44,431 nucleotides of DNA, taken from positions 1-44,431 of the forward strand of contig DZCQ01000022.1 in assembly GCA_022730285.1 (NCBI GenBank). The letters are read 5' to 3'. Shown here piece by piece: positions 1 to 8,592 of this stretch. How positions within the stretch are numbered: position 1 is the first letter of the stretch; every line of letters starts with the position of its first letter. The stretch is from Flavobacterium psychrophilum (GTDB taxonomy: Bacteria > Bacteroidota > Bacteroidia > Flavobacteriales > Flavobacteriaceae). The translations under genes and the position numbers were made by a program. The notes under the pieces are model-generated. The model saw nothing but the letters and a program-made list of their open reading frames with translations. It searched no databases and was not told where the DNA came from.

Positions 1-855
1 TATCAAAATTTTGAATTAATAATTCTTGATGATGCTTCTACTGATGGTAGTTTGCAAATATTAGAGAGATACAAAAATAACTCAAAAGTAACTCATTTTG
101 AAATAAATACTACAAACTCAGGAAGTCCTTTTGCACAATGGAAAAAAGGAATCGATATTGCGAAAGGAGACTTAATTTGGATTGCCGAAAGTGACGATTT
201 TTGCACCAACAATTTTTTGCAAGAAACAGTAACTTTTCTAGAAAATAATAAAAAAGCCAGCTTGGTATTTGTAAAAACCAAAACTATAAATTTGTTTACA
301 AATACCGATATAGTTATTGAACCACACAAAAACACAGGACTTTATTCTAATATATCCGAGAATTTTTTGTTTAATTGGTTTTTTGAAAACAGTCCTTTTA
401 AAATATTGAATGCAAGCTCCTGCCTGTTTAGAGCGGAAGTTATAAATACCGAAATTTTAAATAAAATTACAACCTTTAGATATGCTGGCGACAAAATGTT
501 TTGGGCAAGCATTATTTTAAAGTTCAATTTTTTTGGTTATATAAATAAAACTATTAATTTTCAGCCATTACACAATCAAACAACTAGAACTACACAATCG
601 TTAAAAATTAACACTAAAAGAAATGATGAGGTGCTGTATATTTATAAGTATTCTAAATTTATAGATAGCAAATCAGTAAGTTCTGGTTGGAGAACAGAAT
701 TGGGGAGTCGTTTGTTATTGTCCTTTTTATACGATTTTTTTGCTTTTAAAAATTTAAGACTTAAAAATTTAATAAAAGGGCTCTCCATCAGTAAGTATAA
801 TAAAAAAGCGTATTACAAAACGTACAGAGGAATTGCAACATTAATAAGAGAATAG
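1..855 (+). CDS. Glycosyltransferase family 2, 5' end missing
   Basis: The reading frame is open from the first base of the window, so the true start lies upstream; the TTG at 52 is not a credible start because the nucleotide-binding motif LDDASTDGS (visible residues 9-17) precedes it. The motif AKGDLIWIAESDD (about residues 53-65) supplies the acidic metal/nucleotide site of GT2 enzymes. It probably adds a sugar from a nucleotide donor to the lipid-linked repeat unit on the cytoplasmic side of the membrane. About 284 residues are visible. The last 14 codons are part of a direct repeat, and a second copy of them (without the rest of the gene) lies at 4211-4254. The donor and acceptor cannot be read from the sequence. 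Confidence 0.88.
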   Translation, partial: YQNFELIILDDASTDGSLQILERYKNNSKVTHFEINTTNSGSPFAQWKKGIDIAKGDLIWIAESDDFCTNNFLQETVTFLENNKKASLVFVKTKTINLFTNTDIVIEPHKNTGLYSNISENFLFNWFFENSPFKILNASSCLFRAEVINTEILNKITTFRYAGDKMFWASIILKFNFFGYINKTINFQPLHNQTTRTTQSLKINTKRNDEVLYIYKYSKFIDSKSVSSGWRTELGSRLLLSFLYDFFAFKNLRLKNLIKGLSISKYNKKAYYKTYRGIATLIRE

Positions 856-935
856 CAAAGCAAATAGTAAATTATAAAAAATGCTTCAAAAAAAACTAAA
901 AATTAGGCTATTACAATTGCATTGGCTGCATAAAT
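811..935 (+). repeat. Direct repeat, copy 1 (left border of the colitose cassette)
   Basis: This 125 bp stretch matches 4210-4340 (131 bp) with three substitutions that I count and one 6-bp gap. It comprises the last 14 codons of the GT2 gene with its stop, the short spacer behind it, and the first codons of a gene whose intact version starts at 4280. The two copies enclose about 3.27 kb holding gmd, colC and colD. Confidence 0.93.
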
Positions 936-937
936 AA
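881..937 (+). pseudogene. 5' relic of the fucosyltransferase-like gene found intact at 4280
   Basis: The ATG at 881 opens a frame of 18 codons (begins MLQKKLK, contains LHWLHK) that ends at TAA 935-937. The intact gene at 4280 starts with the same residues (MLQKKLKRKLRLLQLYWLHK) and goes on for 317. The relic lacks 6 bp (two codons) near codon 8, and similarity fades after the stop, although scattered matches may continue to about 960. It looks like a broken duplicate of the gene start, not a functional peptide. Confidence 0.8.
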
Positions 938-1017
938 AATTTATCTTTGGCACAGCAATTAAAAATAGTAAAAAATCAAACAATTTAATTATACCTAATT
1001 AGTTAAAACAATTTTAA

Positions 1018-2103
1018 ATGAAAAAAGCGTTAATCACCGGAATTAATGGACAAGATGGTTCGTATTTAGCTGAACTATTGTTAGAAAAAGGATACGAAGT
1101 ACACGGAATCATCAGACGTAGCTCCACTTTTAATACCGAACGAATAGAGCATTTATACATCGAATCGTTAATTCAAGACTTGCATCAAGATAAAAAAATC
1201 AATCTGCATTATGGGGATATGACCGATTCAACCAGCTTGATACGATTAATGCAAGAAATTCAACCAGACGAAGTGTATAATTTAGCAGCACAATCACACG
1301 TAAAAGTTTCGTTTGATATGCCCGAATATACCGCAGAAACAGATGCCGTTGGAACTTTGCGTTTGCTAGAAGCTATTAGAATTTGTGGCTTAACCCAAAA
1401 AACTAAAATATACCAAGCCTCTACTTCCGAATTATTTGGAAAAGTGCAAGAAGTACCTCAAAAAGAAACCACACCATTTTACCCACGTTCGCCCTACGGT
1501 GTGGCTAAAATTTATGCGTATTGGATAACCAAAAATTACCGAGAATCGTACGGAATTTATGCCGTGAACGGAATTCTTTTCAACCACGAATCAGAACGTC
1601 GAGGCGAAACTTTTGTAACCAGAAAAATCACACTTTCGGCTTCCAGAATAAAGCACGGTATTCAAGAAAAATTATATTTAGGAAACCTAAACGCTATGCG
1701 AGATTGGGGTTATGCCAAAGATTATGTGGAATGTATGTGGTTGATGTTACAACAAGAACAACCTGAAGATTATGTAATTGCCACAGGAATTCAATATTCG
1801 GTGCGTTACTTCTGTGAACTAGCATTTAAAGATGCTGGTATTGAACTAGAATGGCAAGGCGAAGATGAAAACGAAAAAGGAATTTGCAAAGTAACAGGAA
1901 AAACTCTAATTGAAGTAGATTCAAACTATTACCGACCTGCCGAAGTAGAAAGTTTATTAGGCGATCCAACAAAAGCAAGAACCCAATTAGGTTGGAATCC
2001 AAGTCGTACTTCTATCGAAGAATTGGTGAAAATCATGATGCAACACGATTTAAACTATGTAGTCCGTTTTAAAGATAGAGATACTTTAAAAAAATACGAA
2101 TAG
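1018..2103 (+). CDS. gmd: GDP-mannose 4,6-dehydratase
   Basis: Converts GDP-D-mannose to GDP-4-keto-6-deoxy-D-mannose, the common precursor of GDP-fucose, GDP-perosamine and GDP-colitose; cytoplasmic, NADP-dependent. At 361 residues it has the normal family length. The Rossmann motif [14 protein letters not shown] is at residues 6-19, the catalytic Ser/Thr and Glu lie in [11 protein letters not shown] (about 133-143) and the YxxxK pair in [12 protein letters not shown] (about 159-170). The GMD signature normally read as NHESPRRGETFV appears here as [12 protein letters not shown]. It is the first gene of a tight cluster: 13 bp separate it from the colC-like gene. Its base composition looks less AT-rich than the neighbouring transferase genes, which fits transfer of the cassette. 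Confidence 0.96.
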   Translation: MKKALITGINGQDGSYLAELLLEKGYEVHGIIRRSSTFNTERIEHLYIESLIQDLHQDKKINLHYGDMTDSTSLIRLMQEIQPDEVYNLAAQSHVKVSFDMPEYTAETDAVGTLRLLEAIRICGLTQKTKIYQASTSELFGKVQEVPQKETTPFYPRSPYGVAKIYAYWITKNYRESYGIYAVNGILFNHESERRGETFVTRKITLSASRIKHGIQEKLYLGNLNAMRDWGYAKDYVECMWLMLQQEQPEDYVIATGIQYSVRYFCELAFKDAGIELEWQGEDENEKGICKVTGKTLIEVDSNYYRPAEVESLLGDPTKARTQLGWNPSRTSIEELVKIMMQHDLNYVVRFKDRDTLKKYE

Positions 2104-2116
2104 CTAAAATATTCTC

Positions 2117-3043
2117 ATGAAGATATTAGTAACAGGTGGCAACGGTATGGTAGGTAAAAATATTTTGGAACATCCAAAAGCAAATCAGCACATTTTATTA
2201 TCACCATCAAGTGCTGCATTGAACTTGCGTGATTTTGATGCTGTTGATGTCTATCTAAAAAAACACCAACCCGATTTTATTATTCATTCTGCTGGTTTAG
2301 TTGGAGGAATACAAGCAAACATGGCAAGACCTGTCGATTTTTTAGTTTTTAATTTAGACATGGGAAGAAACATCATCATGGCAGCTAAAGAAAATGGTGT
2401 TTTAAATTTTATGAATTTAGCAAGTTCTTGTATGTATCCTCGTGAGGCAGAAAATCCATTGCAAGAAGAATTAATTTTAAAAGGTGAATTAGAACCTACA
2501 AACGAAGGCTATGCCATTGCCAAAACAGTAGCAACTCGCTTGTGCGAATATGTTGTAAAAGAAAATCCAATATTGCAATATAAAACCGTTATTCCTTGTA
2601 ATTTGTATGGAAAATACGATAAATTTTCGCCTGAACACTCACACATGGTTCCAGCAGTAATTAAAAAGATTTACGAAGCCAAGCAAAATAACATTTCTGA
2701 AATTGATATTTGGGGAGATGGTTTGGCACGAAGAGAATTTATGTATGCCGAAGATTTAGCGGACTTTGTGTTTTATGCCATAGAAAAATTTAACCAAATG
2801 CCACAAAACATCAATGTTGGTTTAGGATTTGATTATACGATTAATCAATATTATCAAACCATTGCCAACGTAATTGGTTTTGAAGGAAAATTTGTACATG
2901 ATTTATCAAAACCAATTGGAATGAGACAAAAATTAATTGATGATACCAAACTAAAGCAATTTGGTTGGCAACATCAAACATCGTTAGAAGACGGAATAAA
3001 AAAAACAGTCGAATATTTTAAAACAGCAATTTTACATGATTAA
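2117..3043 (+). CDS. colC: GDP-L-colitose synthase (ColC-like; GDP-fucose synthase family)
   Basis: A short-chain dehydrogenase of 308 residues in the GDP-fucose synthase (Fcl) family: Rossmann motif VTGGNGMVGKNI (5-16), catalytic region SSCMYPRE, YxxxK in EGYAIAK, and the substrate-binding segment NLYGKYDKFSPEHSHMVP. Fcl epimerises C3 and C5 and reduces C4; its relative ColC epimerises C5 and reduces C4 of the 3-deoxy intermediate made by ColD. I choose ColC because the neighbour is a ColD-type dehydratase, and because the segments SSCMYPRE and EGYAIAK differ from the SSCIYPK and EPYAIAK usual in Fcl. It overlaps the colD start by 8 bp, so the two are probably translationally coupled. If wrong, it is an ordinary GDP-L-fucose synthase. 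Confidence 0.8.
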   Translation: MKILVTGGNGMVGKNILEHPKANQHILLSPSSAALNLRDFDAVDVYLKKHQPDFIIHSAGLVGGIQANMARPVDFLVFNLDMGRNIIMAAKENGVLNFMNLASSCMYPREAENPLQEELILKGELEPTNEGYAIAKTVATRLCEYVVKENPILQYKTVIPCNLYGKYDKFSPEHSHMVPAVIKKIYEAKQNNISEIDIWGDGLARREFMYAEDLADFVFYAIEKFNQMPQNINVGLGFDYTINQYYQTIANVIGFEGKFVHDLSKPIGMRQKLIDDTKLKQFGWQHQTSLEDGIKKTVEYFKTAILHD

Positions 3044-4205
3044 ATATCCACTCGCATCTTCTACTTGGGATGCAAAAGAAATAGAAGCCATTAATGGTGT
3101 TATCGCAAAAGATATGTACACTATGGGCGAAGGTGTAAAACAATTTGAAGACAATTTTGCGAAATTTGTCAATTCAAAATATGCGGTTATGGTAAACTCG
3201 GGTTCATCTGCAAATTTAATTGCAGTTGCAGCACTATTTTATACTAAAAACCCAAAATTAAAGCGAGGTGATGAAGTAATTGTTCCTGCAGTTTCTTGGT
3301 CCACCACTTATTATCCTTTGTATCAATATGGTTTAAAGTTAAAATTTGTAGATGTCGATTTACACACCTTAAATTTTGATTTAGAACAATTAAAATTAGC
3401 AGTTACTGGCAATACCAAAATGATTTTAGCAGTAAATCTTTTGGGTAATCCAAATAATTTTGATACTATCAATGAAATTATTGGTAACAGAGATATTATC
3501 CTGATGGAAGACAATTGCGAATCGATGGGAGCCGAATTCAAAGGAAAACAAACAGGAACCTTTGGGTTGGTTGGAACCTTTTCTACCTTCTTCTCGCACC
3601 ACATGGCAACCATGGAAGGTGGTTTAATTGTAACCGATGACGAAGAGATATATCACGTGATGGTTTGCTTAAGAGCACATGGTTGGACACGTCATTTGCC
3701 AAAGGAGAATAAAATTTCTAACAAAAGTGACGATTGGTTTGAAGAATCGTTCCGATTTTTATTACCTGGCTACAACGTGCGTCCTGTGGAGATGAGTGGT
3801 GTAATTGGCGTGGAACAATTAAAAAAATTGCCTTCGTTCTTAGACCAAAGAAGGAAAAATGCAGAACTGTTTGTTTCCCTATTTAAAGACAATCAGGATT
3901 TTTATATTCAAAAAGATATTGACAATAGCAGTTGGTTTGGGTTTAGTTTTATTATCAAACCAGAATCTACCCTAAATCGTTTAGACATTGTAAAAGTATT
4001 AGAAGAAAATCACATCGATTGTCGTCCGATAGTTACAGGAGATTTTACTAAAAACGAAGTGTTGAAGTATTTTGATTGTGAAATTTTTGGTGAAATGAAA
4101 AATGCACAATATTTAGATAAAAAAGGCTTTTTCGTTGGCAATCATCAAATTGATTTAACGGAAGAAATTAAGCATTTACATAAAGTATTAACTAGTTTAT
4201 CTTAA
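3036..4205 (+). CDS. colD: GDP-4-keto-6-deoxy-D-mannose 3-dehydratase (ColD-like)
   Basis: A PLP/PMP enzyme of the DegT/DnrJ/EryC1/StrS aspartate-aminotransferase fold, 389 residues. Phosphate-binding residues are in VNSGSSAN (53-60) and the pyridine-binding Asp in MEDNCE is residue 159. The segment that carries the PLP lysine in sugar aminotransferases reads [15 protein letters not shown], with His188-His189 and no lysine. A histidine at position 188 is the hallmark of ColD, which removes the C3 hydroxyl with PMP and glutamate as amino donor; the numbering of His188 and Asp159 and the length agree with my recollection of E. coli ColD. This argues against perosamine synthase, which keeps the lysine. 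The product feeds ColC. The stop lies 5 bp before the second copy of the border repeat. Confidence 0.9.
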   Translation: MIKYPLASSTWDAKEIEAINGVIAKDMYTMGEGVKQFEDNFAKFVNSKYAVMVNSGSSANLIAVAALFYTKNPKLKRGDEVIVPAVSWSTTYYPLYQYGLKLKFVDVDLHTLNFDLEQLKLAVTGNTKMILAVNLLGNPNNFDTINEIIGNRDIILMEDNCESMGAEFKGKQTGTFGLVGTFSTFFSHHMATMEGGLIVTDDEEIYHVMVCLRAHGWTRHLPKENKISNKSDDWFEESFRFLLPGYNVRPVEMSGVIGVEQLKKLPSFLDQRRKNAELFVSLFKDNQDFYIQKDIDNSSWFGFSFIIKPESTLNRLDIVKVLEENHIDCRPIVTGDFTKNEVLKYFDCEIFGEMKNAQYLDKKGFFVGNHQIDLTEEIKHLHKVLTSLS

Positions 4206-4209
4206 ATCT

Positions 4210-4340
4210 TATTACAAAACGTACAGAGGAATTGCAACATTAATAAGAGAATAGCAAAGCAAATAGTAAATTATAGAAAATGCTTCAAAAAAAACTAAAA
4301 CGAAAACTTAGGCTATTACAATTGTATTGGCTGCATAAAT
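4210..4340 (+). repeat. Direct repeat, copy 2 (right border of the colitose cassette)
   Basis: Partner of 811-935. It begins 5 bp after the colD stop with an orphan copy of the last 14 codons of the upstream GT2 gene (4211-4254, ending in TAG), continues through the same spacer, and runs into the start of the intact gene at 4280. Copy 2 has 6 bp more than copy 1. Carrying the end of one gene and the start of the next, it preserves what was probably the original junction before the cassette arrived. Confidence 0.93.
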
Positions 4341-5233
4341 CTAACTTTTCGTTTACCAAAACAGCAACGGCACAAAAAGAAATTATTATCCTTTTTGACG
4401 GAAACGTTTCGCATGGTGGTTTGGTAGATAGAATAAAGGGGATTCTTACCTTTTATAACATTGCAAAAATAGAAAATGCTAGTTTTTTAATTTATTTTGA
4501 AAGTCCATTTGCTATAACAGAATATTTATTGCCCAACAAATTTGATTGGAAAACTTCAAAAAATAATTTGCAGTGGAATTTTAAAACCACAAAAATTCAT
4601 TATTTAATGGATAATTTTGATTTTAATTGGCAAAAAGAAATTAAAATCAGCAAAAAGAAAAAGCATTTCGTTTATTGTAATGTAGATTATTTGCCAGAGT
4701 TATTTCCACAAAAAAATAAGGAAGAGATAAATAAATTGCGACAAACTTCCTTCGAAGAATTATTTGTAAAAAGTCCTTTTCTTGAAAATGCTTTGCAAAA
4801 TTTGAATTTGCCACAAAAATATATCGCAATCCATACTCGTTTTACAAGCATATTAGGAGATTTTCAAGATACTTGTTCACATATTGTTTCGCAAGAACGA
4901 AAACAAGAGATTATTGCAAGTTTATTAGATGTGATAACTCAAATTAGTACCCAAAACACATTTGTTCCAATATATGTTTTTTCGGATAGTAGCACTTTTT
5001 TAGATAGTGTTTCCACGACCACTCCTTTTAAAATATTAGAAGGAAAACCAACGCATATTGATGTTAAAAATGATAAAGACATACAAAATAACTTAAAAAC
5101 ATTTATAGATTTTTTTGCAATATCCCAAAGCGAAAAAGTATATTTGTTGCAAACGCCAGAAATGTATAACAGTGCATTTTCTAAATATGCAGCACTAATT
5201 AACAATGTCGCCTTTACAAACACAAAAGTATGA
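4280..5233 (+). CDS. Fucosyltransferase-like protein, candidate colitosyltransferase
   Basis: A 317-residue protein without signal peptide or clear membrane span. Near the N-terminus it has DGNVSHGGLVDRIKGIL (about 40-56), which resembles the glycine-rich GDP-binding entry motif of NodZ/alpha-1,6- and O-fucosyltransferases. In the middle is IAIHTRFTSILGD (about 179-191), an HxR motif of the kind that binds the GDP diphosphate in those enzymes, and near the C-terminus FFAISQSEKVYLLQ and SAFSKYAAL, again like that superfamily. The position directly behind a GDP-colitose cassette suggests a GDP-6-deoxysugar donor. The family assignment comes from motif recall, not from a search. It ends in a 4-bp ATGA overlap with the next gene. 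Its first codons are duplicated at 881-937. Confidence 0.62.
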   Translation: MLQKKLKRKLRLLQLYWLHKSNFSFTKTATAQKEIIILFDGNVSHGGLVDRIKGILTFYNIAKIENASFLIYFESPFAITEYLLPNKFDWKTSKNNLQWNFKTTKIHYLMDNFDFNWQKEIKISKKKKHFVYCNVDYLPELFPQKNKEEINKLRQTSFEELFVKSPFLENALQNLNLPQKYIAIHTRFTSILGDFQDTCSHIVSQERKQEIIASLLDVITQISTQNTFVPIYVFSDSSTFLDSVSTTTPFKILEGKPTHIDVKNDKDIQNNLKTFIDFFAISQSEKVYLLQTPEMYNSAFSKYAALINNVAFTNTKV

Positions 5234-6246
5234 TTAACCTGTATATTTATCCGGAAAATTACAAAAAAAATGCTAAAGGTTTGTGGCCATTAATCAAACT
5301 TGTAACTACCGAAGGAAAGTGCAAAGAAACATATCAAATTGTGTCTAGTGTACAAGAATGTGATTATTTATTGTTACCTGAAGCATTAGGAACAAATTAC
5401 CAAAAAAACGACCCAATTACGTTACAGCAAATACTAGATTTTGCCGAAAAACAAAACAAACAAATAATAGCTTTTTCAGGGGGAGACTTTGGCAAAACAA
5501 TTACACACAAAAATATTTGCACCATTCGATTGGGTGGTTTTAAAAGCAAATTTACCAGTACCACCTTTGTGCCTCCTGCTAACATACAAGATCCATTACT
5601 AATTCTAGAAAAAGATTTTTTCACACTGCCAAAATTCTCGAAGCCAAGCATCGGATTTGTAGGGCATTCTGACGGAAGTTTTTTAAAATTTATAAAAGAA
5701 TTGCTGCTTTTTGTCAAAAAAAACGCAAGAGTTTTTTTTGGATTAGAGTTTCACGACTACCAGCATTTTTATCCCTCTAGCTATTATCGTTTTAAGTATT
5801 TAGGTTATTTATTAAAAAGTAATTTGGTAATATGCAATTTTATTTTTAGAAACAAATATCGTGCGGGAGCAAACACCGAAGAATCTCGTAGACGAACAAG
5901 CATCGAATTTTACGACAATATTGCAACTAATTTATATACTTTTTGTCTGCGTGGATCAGGTAATTTCTCCGTTAGATTTTACGAAACTCTTGCCTTGGGA
6001 AGAATCCCTATTCTAATAGATACAGATTGCGAAATGCCACTAAACGATAGTATTAATTGGGAAAATCATTGCATCATAATTCCAGAAAAACAGGTTCGCC
6101 ATCTAGTTGATTATGTTGTAAATTTTCATAATTCGCATTCTGAATTAGAACTAGAGCAAATGCAGAAAAACAATCGAGATTTATGGCAATCTTGTCTTAC
6201 GAGAGAAAATTTTTACAACACCTTAGTTAAAAGTTTAAAAAAATAA
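5230..6246 (+). CDS. Exostosin-like glycosyltransferase (GT47 type)
   Basis: 338 residues with the C-terminal exostosin signature: ESRRRTSIEFYDNI followed by FCLRGSGNFSVRFYETLALG and RIPILIDTDCEMPL (roughly residues 216-285). Bacterial members of this GT-B family are found in capsule and O-antigen clusters. No signal peptide or membrane anchor is visible, so it likely works in the cytoplasm on lipid-linked intermediates. It overlaps the preceding gene by 4 bp and is followed by the next after 14 bp, so it is inside the operon. The sugar transferred is unknown. Confidence 0.8.
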   Translation: MINLYIYPENYKKNAKGLWPLIKLVTTEGKCKETYQIVSSVQECDYLLLPEALGTNYQKNDPITLQQILDFAEKQNKQIIAFSGGDFGKTITHKNICTIRLGGFKSKFTSTTFVPPANIQDPLLILEKDFFTLPKFSKPSIGFVGHSDGSFLKFIKELLLFVKKNARVFFGLEFHDYQHFYPSSYYRFKYLGYLLKSNLVICNFIFRNKYRAGANTEESRRRTSIEFYDNIATNLYTFCLRGSGNFSVRFYETLALGRIPILIDTDCEMPLNDSINWENHCIIIPEKQVRHLVDYVVNFHNSHSELELEQMQKNNRDLWQSCLTRENFYNTLVKSLKK

Positions 6247-6260
6247 GTAACTAAAAAAAA

Positions 6261-7421
6261 ATGACAGTCACCTCCATTGAAAAATATATCGAAGAGCTTG
6301 CCCAAGAAGAATTGTTGTTCAAAAATGGCTTAGAACCTGAAGCAACTGTTGTAAATGGCAAAAAAAATAAATTACAAGTTTTGAGCAGTTCCTTTTTGTT
6401 TATATTAAAATGTGTTGTCGATTTTTTTGTGCTACATTTCAATTTGCTTTTCGAGAAAAACAAGAATAAAAAAATAGTATTTACGAACTATAATTTTTGT
6501 ACCATAGAAAACGGAAAATACGAAGACAGAATTTTTAAACCATTATTTACCGAAGATATTATTTTTATAAATCAATCTAAGGAGATTTATATTTCTAAAA
6601 TTAATAACCAAAAAGTATATAATTTAGGAGGAATTACCAAGGTTTTAAAATTCTTTTTTTTTAAGTATTCTTCTAAGATGCAGTATTTTAAATCTTTTCA
6701 GTTTATAAATGATACTGTTTTTAGAAGATTTCGTAGCAAAGAAATTTTTTTGGTATTTTTTTACGATTTGAATAACTTGTCTATCGTGTTTTCAAAACAT
6801 CGTCCAAAATTGCATCTCACCGAAGTGCAACACGGCAGTATGATTAATTATCCTCCTTATGCAAAACCATCTAAAAGTAAAGTAATAGACACTTTTTATG
6901 TAAAAAATGTCCCAACTATTCATTATTTACAAGAGCATTTGTGCAAAAATTTTACTTGCGAATATAAAATTATTCCATATCCAAAAAAAGAAATGTCTTA
7001 CCAAGAAGGAACACATATTTTGTATGCTTCTACAGTAGATTTTAACGGGTTTCATCCTGCTTTCACTCATTTTCTAGCCACGAATAAACTCCCTAATTTA
7101 CATATTAAGATTAGATTGCATCCACGTGAAAGAACTCCTGAAAAAGAAATACTATTTAGAAAAGAACTAGATAAATATACCATAAATTACACTTTTGATA
7201 ATTCAAAAAACTGGGTAGAAGCAAACAGTATTCAAAACTTAGTTGTAATTTCGCCTTGGAGTTCTTGTATAGAAGATGCCTTTGATAATAACCTGAAAAG
7301 CATTGTTATAGACACAGCAGGCAAAGAAAGATACAAGCATCTTATAGATGGTAAAATGTGCTATTTTTCTAGAGATATTGAAAATATATTGCTAGAAATA
7401 GCCAAGCAAAATGATAAATAA
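6261..7421 (+). CDS. Unassigned GT-B-like polysaccharide protein
   Basis: 386 residues; I cannot name a family with confidence. Two features recall capsule and sialyl-type GT-B enzymes: TEVQHGSMINYPPY (about 198-211), the E-x-Q-H-G element of several capsule transferases, and the C-terminal IRLHPRE plus SPWSSCIEDAFDNNL (about 285-340), where the His and paired serines would face a nucleotide phosphate. Residues about 42-62 are hydrophobic and may be a peripheral membrane helix. The region before residue 195 is unusually rich in Phe, Lys and Asn. The ATG at 6261 follows the previous stop by 14 bp. It is probably another transferase of this pathway. Confidence 0.6.
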   Translation: MTVTSIEKYIEELAQEELLFKNGLEPEATVVNGKKNKLQVLSSSFLFILKCVVDFFVLHFNLLFEKNKNKKIVFTNYNFCTIENGKYEDRIFKPLFTEDIIFINQSKEIYISKINNQKVYNLGGITKVLKFFFFKYSSKMQYFKSFQFINDTVFRRFRSKEIFLVFFYDLNNLSIVFSKHRPKLHLTEVQHGSMINYPPYAKPSKSKVIDTFYVKNVPTIHYLQEHLCKNFTCEYKIIPYPKKEMSYQEGTHILYASTVDFNGFHPAFTHFLATNKLPNLHIKIRLHPRERTPEKEILFRKELDKYTINYTFDNSKNWVEANSIQNLVVISPWSSCIEDAFDNNLKSIVIDTAGKERYKHLIDGKMCYFSRDIENILLEIAKQNDK

Positions 7422-7443
7422 TTAAAAATAAAACAACCACAAA

Positions 7444-8592
7444 ATGCATATTTGTTATATAATTAGTGAGTACCCAAAAAGTGGCTTTTCGCATGGAGGA
7501 ATAGGCAGTTTTGGAAAAACCATTGCCGCCGAATTGGTTAAAAATGATGTAAAAGTAACCGTTATAGGAATTAATTATACAAACGAATACGAACATGTTC
7601 AAGAAGATGGGGTAGATATTTATAGGTTAAAGCCCCAAAAAGTAAAAGGACTTACTTGGCTGTTAAATACACGTTCTATACAAAATAAAATTGTCGAAAT
7701 TCATCAAAAAACACCAATATCTATAATAGAAGCACAAGAAGCAGGCTTGGCTTTTTTAAAGAAAATAAAAGGTGTAAAATACGTAATTCGTTTGCATGGA
7801 GGGCATCATTTTTTTGGAGAATCATTAAATAGAGAAATTAAAAAATGGAAAGGATTTCAAGAAAAACGCTCTTTTAAAAAGGCAGATGCTTTTGTAACAA
7901 TTTCAAAGTTTGTAAAAATAAATACCGAAAAGCATTTAAGTTTTCATCATAAAAAAGTGGTGCTTTTAAGCAATCCTATAAATACGGAATTATTTAAACC
8001 TATTTCTGTAAATTATAATAAAAACAATATTGTTTTTGTAGGTACTGTTTATGAAATTAAAGGAATAAGACAACTCATTCAAGCATTTGGACTGGTAAAA
8101 AAAGAATTTCCAGCTGCGGTTTTAAATGTTTATGGTAGAGATTGGTTTTTTCCAAACGGAAAATCCTATATAGAAATGTTGCAAGAAACAGAACTTCCAA
8201 AATTAGGAGATTTTGCAAAAGATATTCACTTTCATGGAGCTGTTTCTTATCTAGAAATTCCGAGTAAATATGCCGAAGCAGCCGTTTGTGTTTTTCCCTC
8301 TCATGTAGAAACACAAGGACTAGTGGCACCAGAGGCAATGTCTATGCAAAAAGTAGTCGTTTTTTCTAATTTAGGTCCTGGCCCAGAAACAATTTCGAAT
8401 CTAGAAACAGGTTTGCTGTGCAATCCGCACGATAGTACCGATATTGCACAAAAAATTTGTTGGGTATTTGCTCACAAAGAAAAATCGGTAGAAATAGGAC
8501 TAAAAGCTAGAGAATTTGTATTGCAAAAATACGATTTAAAAAAAATAGTAATTAAGAATATGGAGTTTTATAACACAATAATAGAAGAATAA
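7444..8592 (+). CDS. Glycosyltransferase family 4
   Basis: 382 residues with the two-domain GT-B layout. The N-terminal acceptor domain starts with YIISEYPKSGFSHGGIGSF (4-22), the glycine-rich loop of GT4 enzymes. The C-terminal donor domain opens with VFVGTVYEIKGIRQLIQAF (about 198-216) and carries the EX7E motif in SHVETQGLVAPEAMS. It retains configuration at the anomeric carbon, as known for GT4; the sugar cannot be told. The stop overlaps the next start by one base (TAATG), which points to coupled translation. Confidence 0.9.
   Translation: MHICYIISEYPKSGFSHGGIGSFGKTIAAELVKNDVKVTVIGINYTNEYEHVQEDGVDIYRLKPQKVKGLTWLLNTRSIQNKIVEIHQKTPISIIEAQEAGLAFLKKIKGVKYVIRLHGGHHFFGESLNREIKKWKGFQEKRSFKKADAFVTISKFVKINTEKHLSFHHKKVVLLSNPINTELFKPISVNYNKNNIVFVGTVYEIKGIRQLIQAFGLVKKEFPAAVLNVYGRDWFFPNGKSYIEMLQETELPKLGDFAKDIHFHGAVSYLEIPSKYAEAAVCVFPSHVETQGLVAPEAMSMQKVVVFSNLGPGPETISNLETGLLCNPHDSTDIAQKICWVFAHKEKSVEIGLKAREFVLQKYDLKKIVIKNMEFYNTIIEE

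Noticed and set aside
52..855. Start of the first glycosyltransferase at TTG 52
   Set aside because: The frame is open to base 1 and the GT2 nucleotide motif lies before position 52; the gene is simply cut by the window.
3036..4205. GDP-perosamine synthase (PerA/RfbE) or another sugar aminotransferase
   Set aside because: The catalytic lysine position reads SHH; without the lysine it cannot act as a normal aminotransferase, and His188 is the ColD hallmark.
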